From positions 1 to 64,000 of the forward strand of contig NZ_FSRQ01000006.1 in the NCBI RefSeq assembly GCF_900143185.1: 64,000 bases of DNA, read 5' to 3'. The translations under genes were made by a program, and so were the position numbers. The stretch is from Chryseobacterium scophthalmum (lineage in GTDB: Bacteria > Bacteroidota > Bacteroidia > Flavobacteriales > Weeksellaceae). The notes under the pieces were generated by a model, which had not been told where the DNA came from, ran no database searches, and saw nothing but the letters and a program-made list of their open reading frames with translations. This document shows, piece after piece, positions 53,037 to 60,802 of this stretch (its first letter is position 1; each line of letters starts with the position of its first letter).

Positions 53037-53423
53037 CTAATTCTTCGGCAACAAAATGTCTGTTTCATAGCCTAGCTCCGTTAAATATTTCAATCCATTT
53101 TGGTTTTCCATTTTGTTTGTTCCTACCCATCCGTTTTTTCGTCCTTGCAAAATCAATTCTTTAATATATTTTGGTTCATTAATGTTAATTTTGTCATTTG
53201 TATTCTTTATTGTGTTTGTCAATTCTACGCCTGATTTTAAAATTTGTCCCATATGGTAGTGGTCAAGCGTTAGAAATTCTATTATTAATGGTGTCTGTTT
53301 TCGTCCTTCTAAAAATACTTTTACAGTCAGCGTATTGGTCTCAGTTCCTAAATGATATTTATCTGTAACTGAATACAGGTACACTAAATCTTCAATAGTT
53401 ATTCTTCTCAACTTATTTTTCAT
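53037..53423 (-). CDS. Hypothetical protein overlapping its upstream neighbour
   Basis: About 128 residues from MKNKLRRITIEDLVYLYSVTD; an earlier ATG at 53462 is possible. No signal peptide. Two parts are visible: an N-terminal β-rich segment (TNTLTVKVFLEGRKQTPLIIEFLT) and a short helical end (KYIKELILQGRKNGWVG). No family recognised. It overlaps the preceding gene by 11 bp, so both form one unit, suggesting a two-gene cassette. Confidence 0.6.
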   Translation of the reverse strand: MKNKLRRITIEDLVYLYSVTDKYHLGTETNTLTVKVFLEGRKQTPLIIEFLTLDHYHMGQILKSGVELTNTIKNTNDKININEPKYIKELILQGRKNGWVGTNKMENQNGLKYLTELGYETDILLPKN

Positions 53424-53709
53424 TATCTGACAATTCGCTTTCGTGTTGAATACCATTTGCATTTATTCTACAATTCCATTTGCATATTGGAAATAATCCT
53501 GTTTCGTTTAACTCTACTGTTCCGCTAGCAACTAAATTGTCATTAATACCATTTTCGTCAGTATCGTCCATGTAAATATCGACGTGTTTACCTTGAAAAA
53601 GTAAAACTTCCTTTCCCTCATAGTCCAGTTTAATGTCTTGCTGAGAAAGAAGAACTAAATCACTTTCGATAAGTTCGTTAAAGTCTACATACAGTCTTGA
53701 ATTATTCAT
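53413..53709 (-). CDS. Small acidic hypothetical protein, first of a two-gene unit
   Basis: 98 residues, strongly acidic (VDIYMDDTDENGINDNLVASG), no signal peptide. It reads like a short β-barrel with a C-terminal CKWNCRINANGI. Function unknown. The acidic small protein overlapping a second small gene recalls immunity-type pairs, but nothing specific supports that. Confidence 0.6.
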   Translation of the reverse strand: MNNSRLYVDFNELIESDLVLLSQQDIKLDYEGKEVLLFQGKHVDIYMDDTDENGINDNLVASGTVELNETGLFPICKWNCRINANGIQHESELSDNEK

Positions 53710-53750
53710 TTTAGTTCGTGTCTTAATTGACGTAAGGTCTGTTTAGCCTT

Positions 53751-53889
53751 GCAGCTAACGTTTCGGGGCTTTGTGATGGTGGGGCAATCGAAGCACAAAT
53801 GTTCAATTTTGTACAAAAATCCAATCGAAGAACTACCATTGAGCTTTGCAGTTTCGCCCCACTATTGCAAAACCCTTGTTAGCTGCAGT
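53751..53889 (-). repeat. attC-like palindromic separator D (best preserved)
   Basis: Minus strand begins GCAGCTAACAAGGGTTTTGC and ends CAAAGCCCCGAAACGTTAGC followed by TGC. Pairing from outside in: GCAGCTAAC/GTTAGCTGC, GGG/CCC, TTTG/CAAA, GTGGGGC/GCCCCAC, with unpaired bases between. About 139 bp in total. It begins 1-2 bp behind the stop of the 53891-54418 gene. Confidence 0.75.
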
Positions 53890-53890
53890 T

Positions 53891-54418
53891 TTATTCATCT
53901 TTTTTATAATAACTCCAAATATCATTTGATACTCCAATTATACAAATACCTTGATGATTACTGAATTTTGCAGTGTATGAATAGTGATTTTGTGATAAAT
54001 ATGTATCAATATGTTCATAAAAAAAATCAACATCATAAATAAAATTGTATTTAATATAATTATCATCATTTATATTATTTCTAATAATATTTTTCACGAA
54101 ATCTCTTAAATAAAAACTATCAACTTCAAAATATCCGTTATTTGTTGATTGCTCATCTTGAAATAGTGTTGTAGATCTTAATACTTGTAATAATTCCGAA
54201 CCTTGAATTTGGATTAAATCAATATTTTCAAATATATGACTAACAAATTTTTCAATTAGTTTCCACTCTATTTTAATTTCATTTTCAAAGGAATCATTAA
54301 AAATATTTTCATCAAATGAAAAATACAATGTTAATTCATTCAGTGTATATGTTGCGCTCCAATTTTTTGAGCTTTCTTGATTAAATTCAAGTTCTTTATT
54401 GTTTACAAGGATTTTCAT
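53891..54418 (-). CDS. Hypothetical protein at the upstream end of the cassette-like block
   Basis: About 175 residues from MKILVNNKELEFNQ; the reading from 54457 would begin inside another palindrome. No signal peptide. β-rich N-terminus (TYTLNELTLYFSFDENIF) and an Asn-rich C-terminus (NHQGICIIGVSNDIWSYY). Family not recognised. Its end abuts separator D. Confidence 0.6.
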   Translation of the reverse strand: MKILVNNKELEFNQESSKNWSATYTLNELTLYFSFDENIFNDSFENEIKIEWKLIEKFVSHIFENIDLIQIQGSELLQVLRSTTLFQDEQSTNNGYFEVDSFYLRDFVKNIIRNNINDDNYIKYNFIYDVDFFYEHIDTYLSQNHYSYTAKFSNHQGICIIGVSNDIWSYYKKDE

Positions 54419-54420
54419 AA

Positions 54421-54475
54421 AATTGCAGCAAACATTTGGCTTTACGCATTGCGCCAATCCAAACTATAATTTTGT
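54421..54475 (-). repeat. Short attC-like element E
   Basis: Minus strand TAACAAAATTATAGTTTGG ... AAGCCAAATGTTTGCTGC. It shares the AAC...GTTTGC end layout and a TTTGG/CCAAA pair but is only ~55 bp. It may be a compact or remnant member of the separator family. Confidence 0.4.
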
Positions 54476-54560
54476 TAAAAATAATGAAATAAACAGCGAT
54501 AGCAAATTTTAATTTTTATTAAAAATAAAAATCATCTCTACGTATTTCAAACCCTCAACC

Positions 54561-54960
54561 GACACGTTCTAAAGCTATTTTGATACGTTCCTGAAAAGTC
54601 CTAATACGTTTTGTATTGTTTTAGATACGTTGCACAACCTATCCGGATACGTTCATCAGAAGTCCTGCGAGGTTGTTGATATCTCCGATGGCGTAATGTA
54701 ACCATCTGTCTAAGTCATGCAACCTATCCCGACAAGTAAAAGATAAGTAGGAATAGATAAACAACCGCTCCGGAGATTTCATGAACGTATCTGAAGCGGT
54801 ACATCATACCGAGCGACCATCAAAGAACCTCCCAAGATGATTAAATAAGCTGTCCGAAGCTATGTTAAACGTATTGAGAATAATAAACAACGTGTTCCGA
54901 TCATTAAAGAACCTGTCAAAATATTTAAAAGACCAGTTAAAAGCATAAAAATACCCCTCC
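54561..54960. repeat. Degenerate 21-bp tandem repeat, about 19 units
   Basis: Successive 21-base units can be laid out from 54561 with one single-base slip near 54645. Left units begin GATACGTTC (54582, 54624, 54646). Right units carry ATNAAANAACNTNTC in fixed register: AACGT at 54784, AACCT 54826, AAGCT 54847, AACGT 54868, AACGT 54889, AACCT 54910, exact multiples of 21. Read on the minus strand the units encode 7-residue blocks such as DRFFNDR, NTLFIIL, DSLFNHL, GRFFDGR, but with one in-frame stop and one indel. This makes up most of the 54458-54993 gap. Confidence 0.75.
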
Positions 54961-54993
54961 ATATCATTGAAGGGGTGGTTAGTTATCGTTGTT

Positions 54994-55482
54994 TTACTTT
55001 GTCTCCTCGGTTGGAGCTGTAGAAGTCGAATTTTTCACAAAAAACTGTTTCAGATCTATGTATTTGTTTTCAAATCCCGGTGATGCTGTACCTGCTTTGT
55101 AGGTGGTGTATGAATAATCAGCCAACGCCGACTGATAATTGTCGTAATCATGTAACGTTTTGGCATTATTCAGTCTTGTGATCAGGCTTTCAAGTCTGTT
55201 AATCATTCCCTCCATACTATTTCGGGAGCTGTGGTCTTTGTTGAATTCGTCCCAATCTACTTCGGGAGAACTCAGGTTAGACTGGTTCTGATTGTAGTCG
55301 TAGACTTTGTTTACAAACAGTTTGTTTTGCTCATTGATGCTTCCGTAACGTCTGCGGTCTTCAGGTGAAAGGTTGATTGTGATTTCAGCAAGAGCTGTTT
55401 CCAATGCCGCGATGGCATCCTGTGCAGCAGTGATCTTTGCACTGCTCAAATGGGTGGAGTTCAAATTTGTTAATCCCATCAT
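54994..55482 (-). CDS. Helical hypothetical protein
   Basis: 162 residues, no signal peptide. Predominantly helical with Ala/Leu heptad-like stretches (ITAAQDAIAALETALAEI), then LSPEDRRRYGSINEQNKLFVNKVYDY and a second helical pair (MEGMINRLESLITRLNN), ending in a Thr/Glu-rich tail. I believe similar proteins are common in Bacteroidota but know no function. The gene reads toward the 21-bp repeat region, whose degenerate reading frame is on the same strand. Confidence 0.65.
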   Translation of the reverse strand: MMGLTNLNSTHLSSAKITAAQDAIAALETALAEITINLSPEDRRRYGSINEQNKLFVNKVYDYNQNQSNLSSPEVDWDEFNKDHSSRNSMEGMINRLESLITRLNNAKTLHDYDNYQSALADYSYTTYKAGTASPGFENKYIDLKQFFVKNSTSTAPTEETK

Positions 55483-55618
55483 TTTTGATTTTAAAGGTTA
55501 ATACTATGTATATAAAATCGTGTGTTTTTATTTTGAGGAATCACTAAGGTGGGAAAAAAAATAAAATGAAAATAAAAATTTTAAATGCCTGAAATAGTTA
55601 CCAATTTTATTCACCGCA

Positions 55619-55776
55619 GAAATTCCCCTCCCTTGGAGGGGTGGATTTTTCCGAAAGGAAAAAGACGGGGTGGTTAAATACTTACAACAGAATTTTTCAA
55701 TCTACTTGTAAAAACAAACCACCCCGTCAAAAATTCTTACGAATTTTCGCCACCCCTCCAGAGGAGGGGAATTTTT
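55619..55776. repeat. Long palindromic element with GC-rich arms (MITE-like)
   Basis: The left arm starts AAATTCCCCTCCCTTGGAGG and ends GACGGGGTGGTT. The right arm is its inverted copy, starting AACCACCCCGTC and ending CCTCCAGAGGAGGGGAATTT. Arms are about 57-60 bp with a ~40-bp spacer, and each arm contains its own small hairpin. The GC-rich arms stand out from the background. The neighbouring stretch 55483-55618 has nothing else I can identify. Confidence 0.85.
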
Positions 55777-55887
55777 CAACTTTTTATTTCTATTGTTTGA
55801 ATTTGTATTTAATAGCAAAATAAAATTAAAGCTGAGATTCTTCCTTCGTCAGAATGACAAAGATGCTGTTTAGTTAACTGTAAAAGC

Positions 55888-56700
55888 GACATAGGAAATG
55901 AAAGCGTTAAGAAAATAAGCGATGCGAACGTTAAGAAAATTCTTCTGTTCGAAGCGCGACATCAATTGTGAATTGAAGAAACAATTATGAACTCGCGCAA
56001 GTTTTAGAATTTTTAGAGAGTATCGGTTATTTTTAGCCTTTCAGTTCCAAGTCTTGAATTTTTGTTTTAAGACAAAAGAAATTTAAAAAAATAAGTCACT
56101 GCCCCAATCTTATTATATTCTAAGAATTCATTGCAATTATACAAAATCGGGAGACGGCAAAGATCTGTATTGCTAATTGTAAAAACGACATGGGAAATGA
56201 AAGCGTTAAGAAAATAAGCGATGCGAACGTTAAGAAAATTCTTCTGTTTGAAGCGCGACATTAATAGTGAATTGAAGAAACAATTATGAACTCGCGCAAG
56301 TTTTAGAATTTTTAGAGAGTATCGGTTATTTTTAGCCTTTCAGTTTCAAGTCTTGAATTTTTGTTTTAAGACAAAAGAAATTTAAAAAAATAAGTCACTG
56401 CCCAATCTTATTATATTCTAAGAATTCGTTGCAATTATACAAAATCGGGAGACGCCAAAGATGCTGTTTAGTTAAACTGTAAAAACGACATAGGAAATGA
56501 AAGCGTTAAGAAAATAAGCGATGCGAACGTTAAGAAAATTCTTCTGTTTGAAGCGCGACATCAATTGTGAATTGAAGAAACAATTATGAACTCGCGCAAG
56601 TTTTAGAATTTTTAGAGAGTATCGATTATTTTTAGCCTTTCAGTTCCAAGTCTTGAACTTTTGTTTCTTTTGTTTTAAGACAAAAGAAAATTAATAAAAG
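55888..56700 (+). repeat. Three tandem copies of a ~300-bp unit carrying the 200-bp dispersed element
   Basis: GACATAGGAAATGAAAGCG or its variant starts at 55888, 56187 and 56487, spacing 299 and 300 bp. Each copy continues GTTAAGAAAATAAGCGATGC, GAAGCGCGACAT, GAACTCGCGCAAG, TTTCAGTTCCAAGTCTTGAA and ends with a TTTTAAGACAAAAG hairpin arm. The linker between copies (CACTGCCC...AATCTTATTATATTCTAAG...AAAATCGGGAGACG) is also repeated. The core is the inverted equivalent of 22535-22727 and 23491-23697. No gene. Confidence 0.92.
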
Positions 56701-56705
56701 AAAAA

Positions 56706-57734
56706 TTACTTCCTTTTTGAAGACTTCCTTACACAAATCTTCGGTGCAAGAACAACCTTCTTCTCAATAGAAACTCCGGAAGAATTATCTTTAATATGAT
56801 CAAGGAAAACCTGTCCAGCCATATTCCCCATAATCAAAGGAGTCTGATCCATTGAGCTCATCGGAAGTTCCATAAACTGGGTAAAAGGTTCATTGGAGAA
56901 GCCGATAACAGCAACTTCCTGAGGAATTTTGATCTTACGCTTCTTTAATTCCTGACAAGCTCCTAACGCCGCAAAATCACTGGAAGAAAATATAGCATCC
57001 GGAATGGATGGTCTGCTCCATAAAGTTTTGATGGCATCAATTCCTGCTTCAATCGAACTTCCGGTAGAAATGATATTTTCTTCTTTTACCTGAAATTTGT
57101 GATCAATTAAAGCTTGTTTATAACCACTTAGACGGTTTTGATAAATCTCAAGATTCAAATCTCCGGCAAAGTGACAGATGTTTTTATACCCTTCGGAAAT
57201 GAGATGTTCTGTCGCCATATAACCGCCTTTATAGTCATCAATGGTAACGGTACTAATTCCCGGAATATCTTTCTTTCTATCGAAAAATATAATAGGCGTA
57301 TTGGATGTATTTAAAATTTGTTGAATATGTTCCGTGTCTACTGTGGTACGGGAAACAGACATAAAAATTCCGTCAACCTGAGCATTTAATAAAGTGTTCA
57401 AATGTTTTTTTTCCGTTAAAACATCTTCATGACTTTGGCAGATAATCACGTGATAACCGTGAAGAGAAAGTTCTTCTTCAATTCCACGGATAACCGATGA
57501 GAAAAAGTTGGTATTAATGTAGGGAACGATGATTCCCACGTTTTTGGTTTCCCCACTTTTTAGAGCTTTGGCAAGGTTATTCTGCTTATAGTTCATTTCC
57601 TTTGCAGTTTTAACCACCAAATCTTTCGTTGCCTGGCTGATTCTCGGATTATCATTCAATGCTCTGGAAACCGTTGCCACACTTACGTTTAGCTTCTTTG
57701 AAATATCATAAATAGTGGCATTTTTCTTTGTCAT
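56706..57734 (-). CDS. LacI-family transcriptional regulator, candidate repressor of the pectin locus
   Basis: 342 residues. The N-terminal helix-turn-helix ATIYDISKKLNVSVATVSRALN and hinge helix NNLAKALK are canonical, followed by a periplasmic-binding-protein-like effector domain (VGIIVPYINTNFFSSVIRGIEEEL ... DAIFSSSDFAALGACQEL). LacI proteins bind short palindromes; three such sites occur in the pectin locus 17-37 kb away. That this protein is the one that binds them, with a KDG- or galacturonate-type effector, is inference. Its stop is 6 bp from the tandem-repeat array. Confidence 0.92.
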   Translation of the reverse strand: MTKKNATIYDISKKLNVSVATVSRALNDNPRISQATKDLVVKTAKEMNYKQNNLAKALKSGETKNVGIIVPYINTNFFSSVIRGIEEELSLHGYHVIICQSHEDVLTEKKHLNTLLNAQVDGIFMSVSRTTVDTEHIQQILNTSNTPIIFFDRKKDIPGISTVTIDDYKGGYMATEHLISEGYKNICHFAGDLNLEIYQNRLSGYKQALIDHKFQVKEENIISTGSSIEAGIDAIKTLWSRPSIPDAIFSSSDFAALGACQELKKRKIKIPQEVAVIGFSNEPFTQFMELPMSSMDQTPLIMGNMAGQVFLDHIKDNSSGVSIEKKVVLAPKICVRKSSKRK

Positions 57735-57893
57735 AGGTATTCTGGACTAACGTTAATTTTCCATCCGTATTCCTTGTATGGAATGGTGGTAAATTTAATC
57801 AAATTATAAATACCAATAGCGCAGAAGCTATAATTTTATACATTATTGATTAAATAATACTGAACAGTCTATTTCTAAAAGCTTTGCAGATCT

Positions 57894-57930
57894 ATCGTAG
57901 TTTTACTACATCAAATCGTAGAATTACTAC
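57894..57930. promoter_or_regulatory. Two 16-bp direct repeats 21 bp apart, each with GTAG/CTAC dyad
   Basis: ATCGTAGTTTTACTAC at 57894 and ATCGTAGAATTACTAC at 57915. The two lie on the same helix face (two turns). They stand between the divergent lacI and tssD genes, ~50 bp upstream of the candidate tssD -7 element. Likely a binding site for a dimeric regulator, identity unknown. Confidence 0.6.
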
Positions 57931-57979
57931 AATTTTCGAAATAATAGTTTAAAAGTTTTAAAAATATTTTTGGTGTATT

Positions 57980-57987
57980 TATCTTTG
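57980..57987 (+). promoter_or_regulatory. Candidate Bacteroidota -7 promoter element of tssD
   Basis: TATCTTTG matches TAnnTTTG, 46 bp before the tssD ATG. The -33 partner is weak (an AT-rich stretch). Confidence 0.5.
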
Positions 57988-58033
57988 GGTTATAGAAATC
58001 ACAAAAATACTAACGATTTAAAATTTACTTATT

Positions 58034-58438
58034 ATGGCAGCAAATTCAAGAGGAATCTTAAAATTCAACGGCAGCGAAGGTCAAAAATTATTAAAGCTAA
58101 ACTACAGCGTTTCAAGATCTACAGATGTTTCAGGTAGAGTAGCATCAGATCCGTCAAATGCATTGATCAAATTAACAATCGAGGCAACAGAAAAATCTGA
58201 CATCCTTGAGTCATTGTTAAACGGAAAATACAAGCCAACTTCAGGCGAAATTACTTTCAACAAATCTCATGAAGAAGGTACTTTGATTACTTTAAACTGG
58301 GAAAATGGTTATGTAATTCAACATGAAGTAGATTTCGACGCAGTAGACGAAAACTCAATGTTGATCAGCTTTGTAGTAAGTGCTGAGAAAATCAACTATG
58401 GTAATTCTGCTTACGAAGGAATTTGGCCAACAAGCTAA
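58034..58438 (+). CDS. tssD: Type VI secretion tube protein TssD (Hcp), Bacteroidota type
   Basis: 134 residues, no signal peptide. The whole length matches the short Bacteroidota TssD family: RGILKFNGSEGQKLLKLNYSVSRSTD, GRVASDPSNALIKLTIEATE, GEITFNKSHEEGTLITLNWENGYV and the final FVVSAEKINYG. Hexameric rings of this protein form the inner tube of the T6SS. It is transcribed alone from a candidate promoter at 57980 and ends in a strong terminator, as expected for a very abundant protein. Confidence 0.93.
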   Translation: MAANSRGILKFNGSEGQKLLKLNYSVSRSTDVSGRVASDPSNALIKLTIEATEKSDILESLLNGKYKPTSGEITFNKSHEEGTLITLNWENGYVIQHEVDFDAVDENSMLISFVVSAEKINYGNSAYEGIWPTS

Positions 58439-58470
58439 AATTTGCAGATTTATTATTTATAGTAATATAT

Positions 58471-58500
58471 AAAAGACTGTCCTCAAAAGACGGTCTTTTT
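58471..58500 (+). terminator. tssD terminator
   Basis: Stem AAAAGACTGTC / GACGGTCTTTT with a 7-base loop and a T run, 33 bp after the tssD stop. The following 200 bp before vgrG hold no gene. Confidence 0.9.
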
Positions 58501-58700
58501 TGCCCTAATTCTTCTTTGAAAAAAAATTAATTTCAAAAAGAAGGGTTTAAAAAGAATAATGGCATTGCCGAAATGTAAGATGCATAAGGCAAGTTAATTG
58601 CATTCCCATTAAATTGATTAAGCAAAATAAATAAGATTTATCATATCGAGATGAATAATATTTTATAAATTTATGCTCTATACACCAAATTTACGCAGAT

Positions 58701-60629
58701 ATGAAAAGTTTTGACACATCTGGAGGTTCCGTTTTCCGCCCGTCTCAGAATGCGGCAGGAATTTCAGAGAATCATCATACCGGAATTAACCGATTGGTAA
58801 AATTATCTTTGGTCATTGAAGGTAAGGTAATCAAGTATTACAAACATTTCAAGCTTACCCAAAGCTCACAAAAGCACCACGAATTTACGCTTACTTTAGC
58901 GCATGATACTTTAGGCGACCGCCAAACCCATACTTTAGAAGAAGCAAATAAATTTTTAGGCAAAAGATTAACGGCTGTCATTTCTTATAAAGACATTGAG
59001 AACAGTCCGGAACGCACTTTTGTAGGCGTTATTACAGGCGTAGGTTTCAGTCAGGAGAAAATGAGTCTGGGAAATATCATTTTGTCAGGTTATAGTCCTA
59101 CCATTCTATTGGATGGAGCTCCTCATATTCAAAGTTTTGGTGGAAATCAGGCTGTCAATATGGGAATTATTGCTGAAGAAGTCATTAAACAAGGTTTAGA
59201 TAAAAGCCGTTTTGATATCAGAATTGATACCAATGATTATTCTCAAATTATTTATAGCAGTCAATATGATGAAACCCATTACAATTATCTGGCGAGAATG
59301 GCAGAAGCGTATGGCGAACAGTTTTATTACGATGGAGAAGTTCTTCACTTCGGGAAACTTCCACCACAAAATAAGCCGATCAAATTAACTTACGGAAGCA
59401 GTGCAAACGATATAAAAGTTGAATTAAAAGCTGTTCATACCAAACCACAATTTTACGGTTACAACAGCAATAAAAATGAAGTTTTAAAATCGGGCTCAAC
59501 GCCGATTCAGCATGTTGGAGATTTAGCAAAAACAGCTTATCAGCATAATGATGCTATTTACAAAACTCCATCATTACGCGTTGCACCCATAAAAGCAACA
59601 ACTCATTTGGATGTTGAATATTCACAAAAAAGTACTTCTGGAAGTGAAGCGGTGAATGTTTTCAATCTTTCAGGTTCTACAACCGTTCCTTTTTTACATC
59701 CTGGCTGCAGCGTAGATATTGAAATGCGAAAAGTTGATACGAATGAAACTTCGTATTTCACAAGAATCATGATTACAGAAACTACCCATGAAATTGATAC
59801 GATTGGTCATTATACCGGAAGTTTTGCAGGAATTGCATCAGACACAGGGTTTTTACCAAAACCTGAATTTACCGTTCCTATCGCACAGCCACAAATTGCA
59901 ACAGTCATTTCAAACGCCGATCCAGAAGGACAGGGAAGAGTTCAGGTAAGATTTGACTGGCAGACGAATGACACCACACATTTCATTAGAATGATGAGTC
60001 CCGATGCAGGAGGAACTGATCAGATTACCCAAAACCGAGGTTATGTTGCCATTCCCGAAGTTGGCGATCAGGTAATGGTAAATTTTGTACACAATCATCC
60101 CGACCGACCTTTTGTAATGGGCGGAATGTTTCATGGAGGAGTTGGATTAGGTGGCGGAATCAATAATCATTTAAAATCAATACAGACAAGAAGCGGAATC
60201 AGAATTTTGATGAACGATGAAGAAGGAAGTGTAAATATCATTGATCCGAGTGGAAATACCTATTTCATGGATGGAAAGGGAAATATTTCAATGAATGCTC
60301 CGAAAAATTTTACTTTAAACGCAGGTGAAAATATCAATATCACTGCTGGTAAAGAAATTTCGATTGGAGCGGGAGCAAGTATTACCAGCTCTGCAAATGA
60401 TAATATTATTTCTACTGCAGGTACAGATATTGTGCAGACTGCAGCGGGAGATATTCGTGAATCTTCAGATATGAGAACGGAGATGGTGGAAAAAGAATTT
60501 TTCCGTCAGTCTGAAACCTCCAACGAAATTGCCGGAGAAATATCAATGTTCAGCGAATTGGAAAATATGACGATGCAAAGTGGAAAGATTGTTGAATTTA
60601 ACAGTGCCGAAAAATCAAAATTATTCTAA
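58701..60629 (+). CDS. tssI: Type VI secretion spike protein VgrG
   Basis: 642 residues. gp27-like part in the first ~370 residues, gp5 OB-fold from about 395 (IATVISNADPEGQGRVQVRFDWQ), then GYVAIPEVGDQVMVNFVHNHPDRPFVMGG, the classic VgrG/baseplate-V strand set. From ~535 a β-helix spike of short repeats (NAGENINITAGKEISIGAGASI). The C-terminus ends shortly after the spike without an enzymatic extension, so cargo effectors must be separate. It is followed by effector-type genes on the same strand. Confidence 0.93.
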   Translation: MKSFDTSGGSVFRPSQNAAGISENHHTGINRLVKLSLVIEGKVIKYYKHFKLTQSSQKHHEFTLTLAHDTLGDRQTHTLEEANKFLGKRLTAVISYKDIENSPERTFVGVITGVGFSQEKMSLGNIILSGYSPTILLDGAPHIQSFGGNQAVNMGIIAEEVIKQGLDKSRFDIRIDTNDYSQIIYSSQYDETHYNYLARMAEAYGEQFYYDGEVLHFGKLPPQNKPIKLTYGSSANDIKVELKAVHTKPQFYGYNSNKNEVLKSGSTPIQHVGDLAKTAYQHNDAIYKTPSLRVAPIKATTHLDVEYSQKSTSGSEAVNVFNLSGSTTVPFLHPGCSVDIEMRKVDTNETSYFTRIMITETTHEIDTIGHYTGSFAGIASDTGFLPKPEFTVPIAQPQIATVISNADPEGQGRVQVRFDWQTNDTTHFIRMMSPDAGGTDQITQNRGYVAIPEVGDQVMVNFVHNHPDRPFVMGGMFHGGVGLGGGINNHLKSIQTRSGIRILMNDEEGSVNIIDPSGNTYFMDGKGNISMNAPKNFTLNAGENINITAGKEISIGAGASITSSANDNIISTAGTDIVQTAAGDIRESSDMRTEMVEKEFFRQSETSNEIAGEISMFSELENMTMQSGKIVEFNSAEKSKLF

Positions 60630-60631
60630 TC

Positions 60632-60802
60632 ATGGCCATTCGAAAAACAGCAAAAAATATTATCATCAAAGTAAATGATACTTACAATTTAAGTGTCGGA
60701 AAAAAGGCTGAAAAAATTGCACAAAAAATCAATGCAGAGGCTACTAATGGAAACCTTGTTTTGGCAAGTAATAAAAAAATAATGTCTCATGGGAATAAAT
60801 AA
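60632..60802 (+). CDS. 56-residue protein between vgrG and the DUF2931 gene
   Basis: A short ORF starting 2 bp after the vgrG stop and overlapping the next gene by 14 bp. Sequence: basic start MAIRKTAKNIIIKVNDTYNL, then a Lys/Ala helix (GKKAEKIAQKINAEA) and an ASNKKIMSHGNK end. The tight junctions on both sides argue that it is translated. No family recognised. It could be an adaptor or a fragment of a PAAR-like protein (the final VLASNKKIMSHG resembles the start of some PAAR/DUF4280 proteins). Confidence 0.6.
   Translation: MAIRKTAKNIIIKVNDTYNLSVGKKAEKIAQKINAEATNGNLVLASNKKIMSHGNK

Noticed and set aside
53749..53964. Short plus-strand open frame over palindrome D
   Set aside because: It consists mostly of the palindromic separator and the end of the neighbouring gene; repeat-derived rather than a gene.
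51128..54475. Prophage or insertion sequence
   Set aside because: No transposase, integrase or phage structural gene is visible; only small unknown genes and palindromes.
54561..54960. CRISPR array
   Set aside because: Units are degenerate, 21 bases and contiguous, without conserved repeats alternating with unique spacers; no cas genes in the window.
55641..55823. Short plus-strand open frame in the GC-rich palindromic element
   Set aside because: Its sequence is the inverted-repeat arms plus spacer; no coding evidence.
55888..56700. CRISPR array or rRNA/tRNA cluster in the tandem-repeat region
   Set aside because: Repeat unit is ~300 bp and non-interrupted; no tRNA cloverleaf or rRNA signature could be found.
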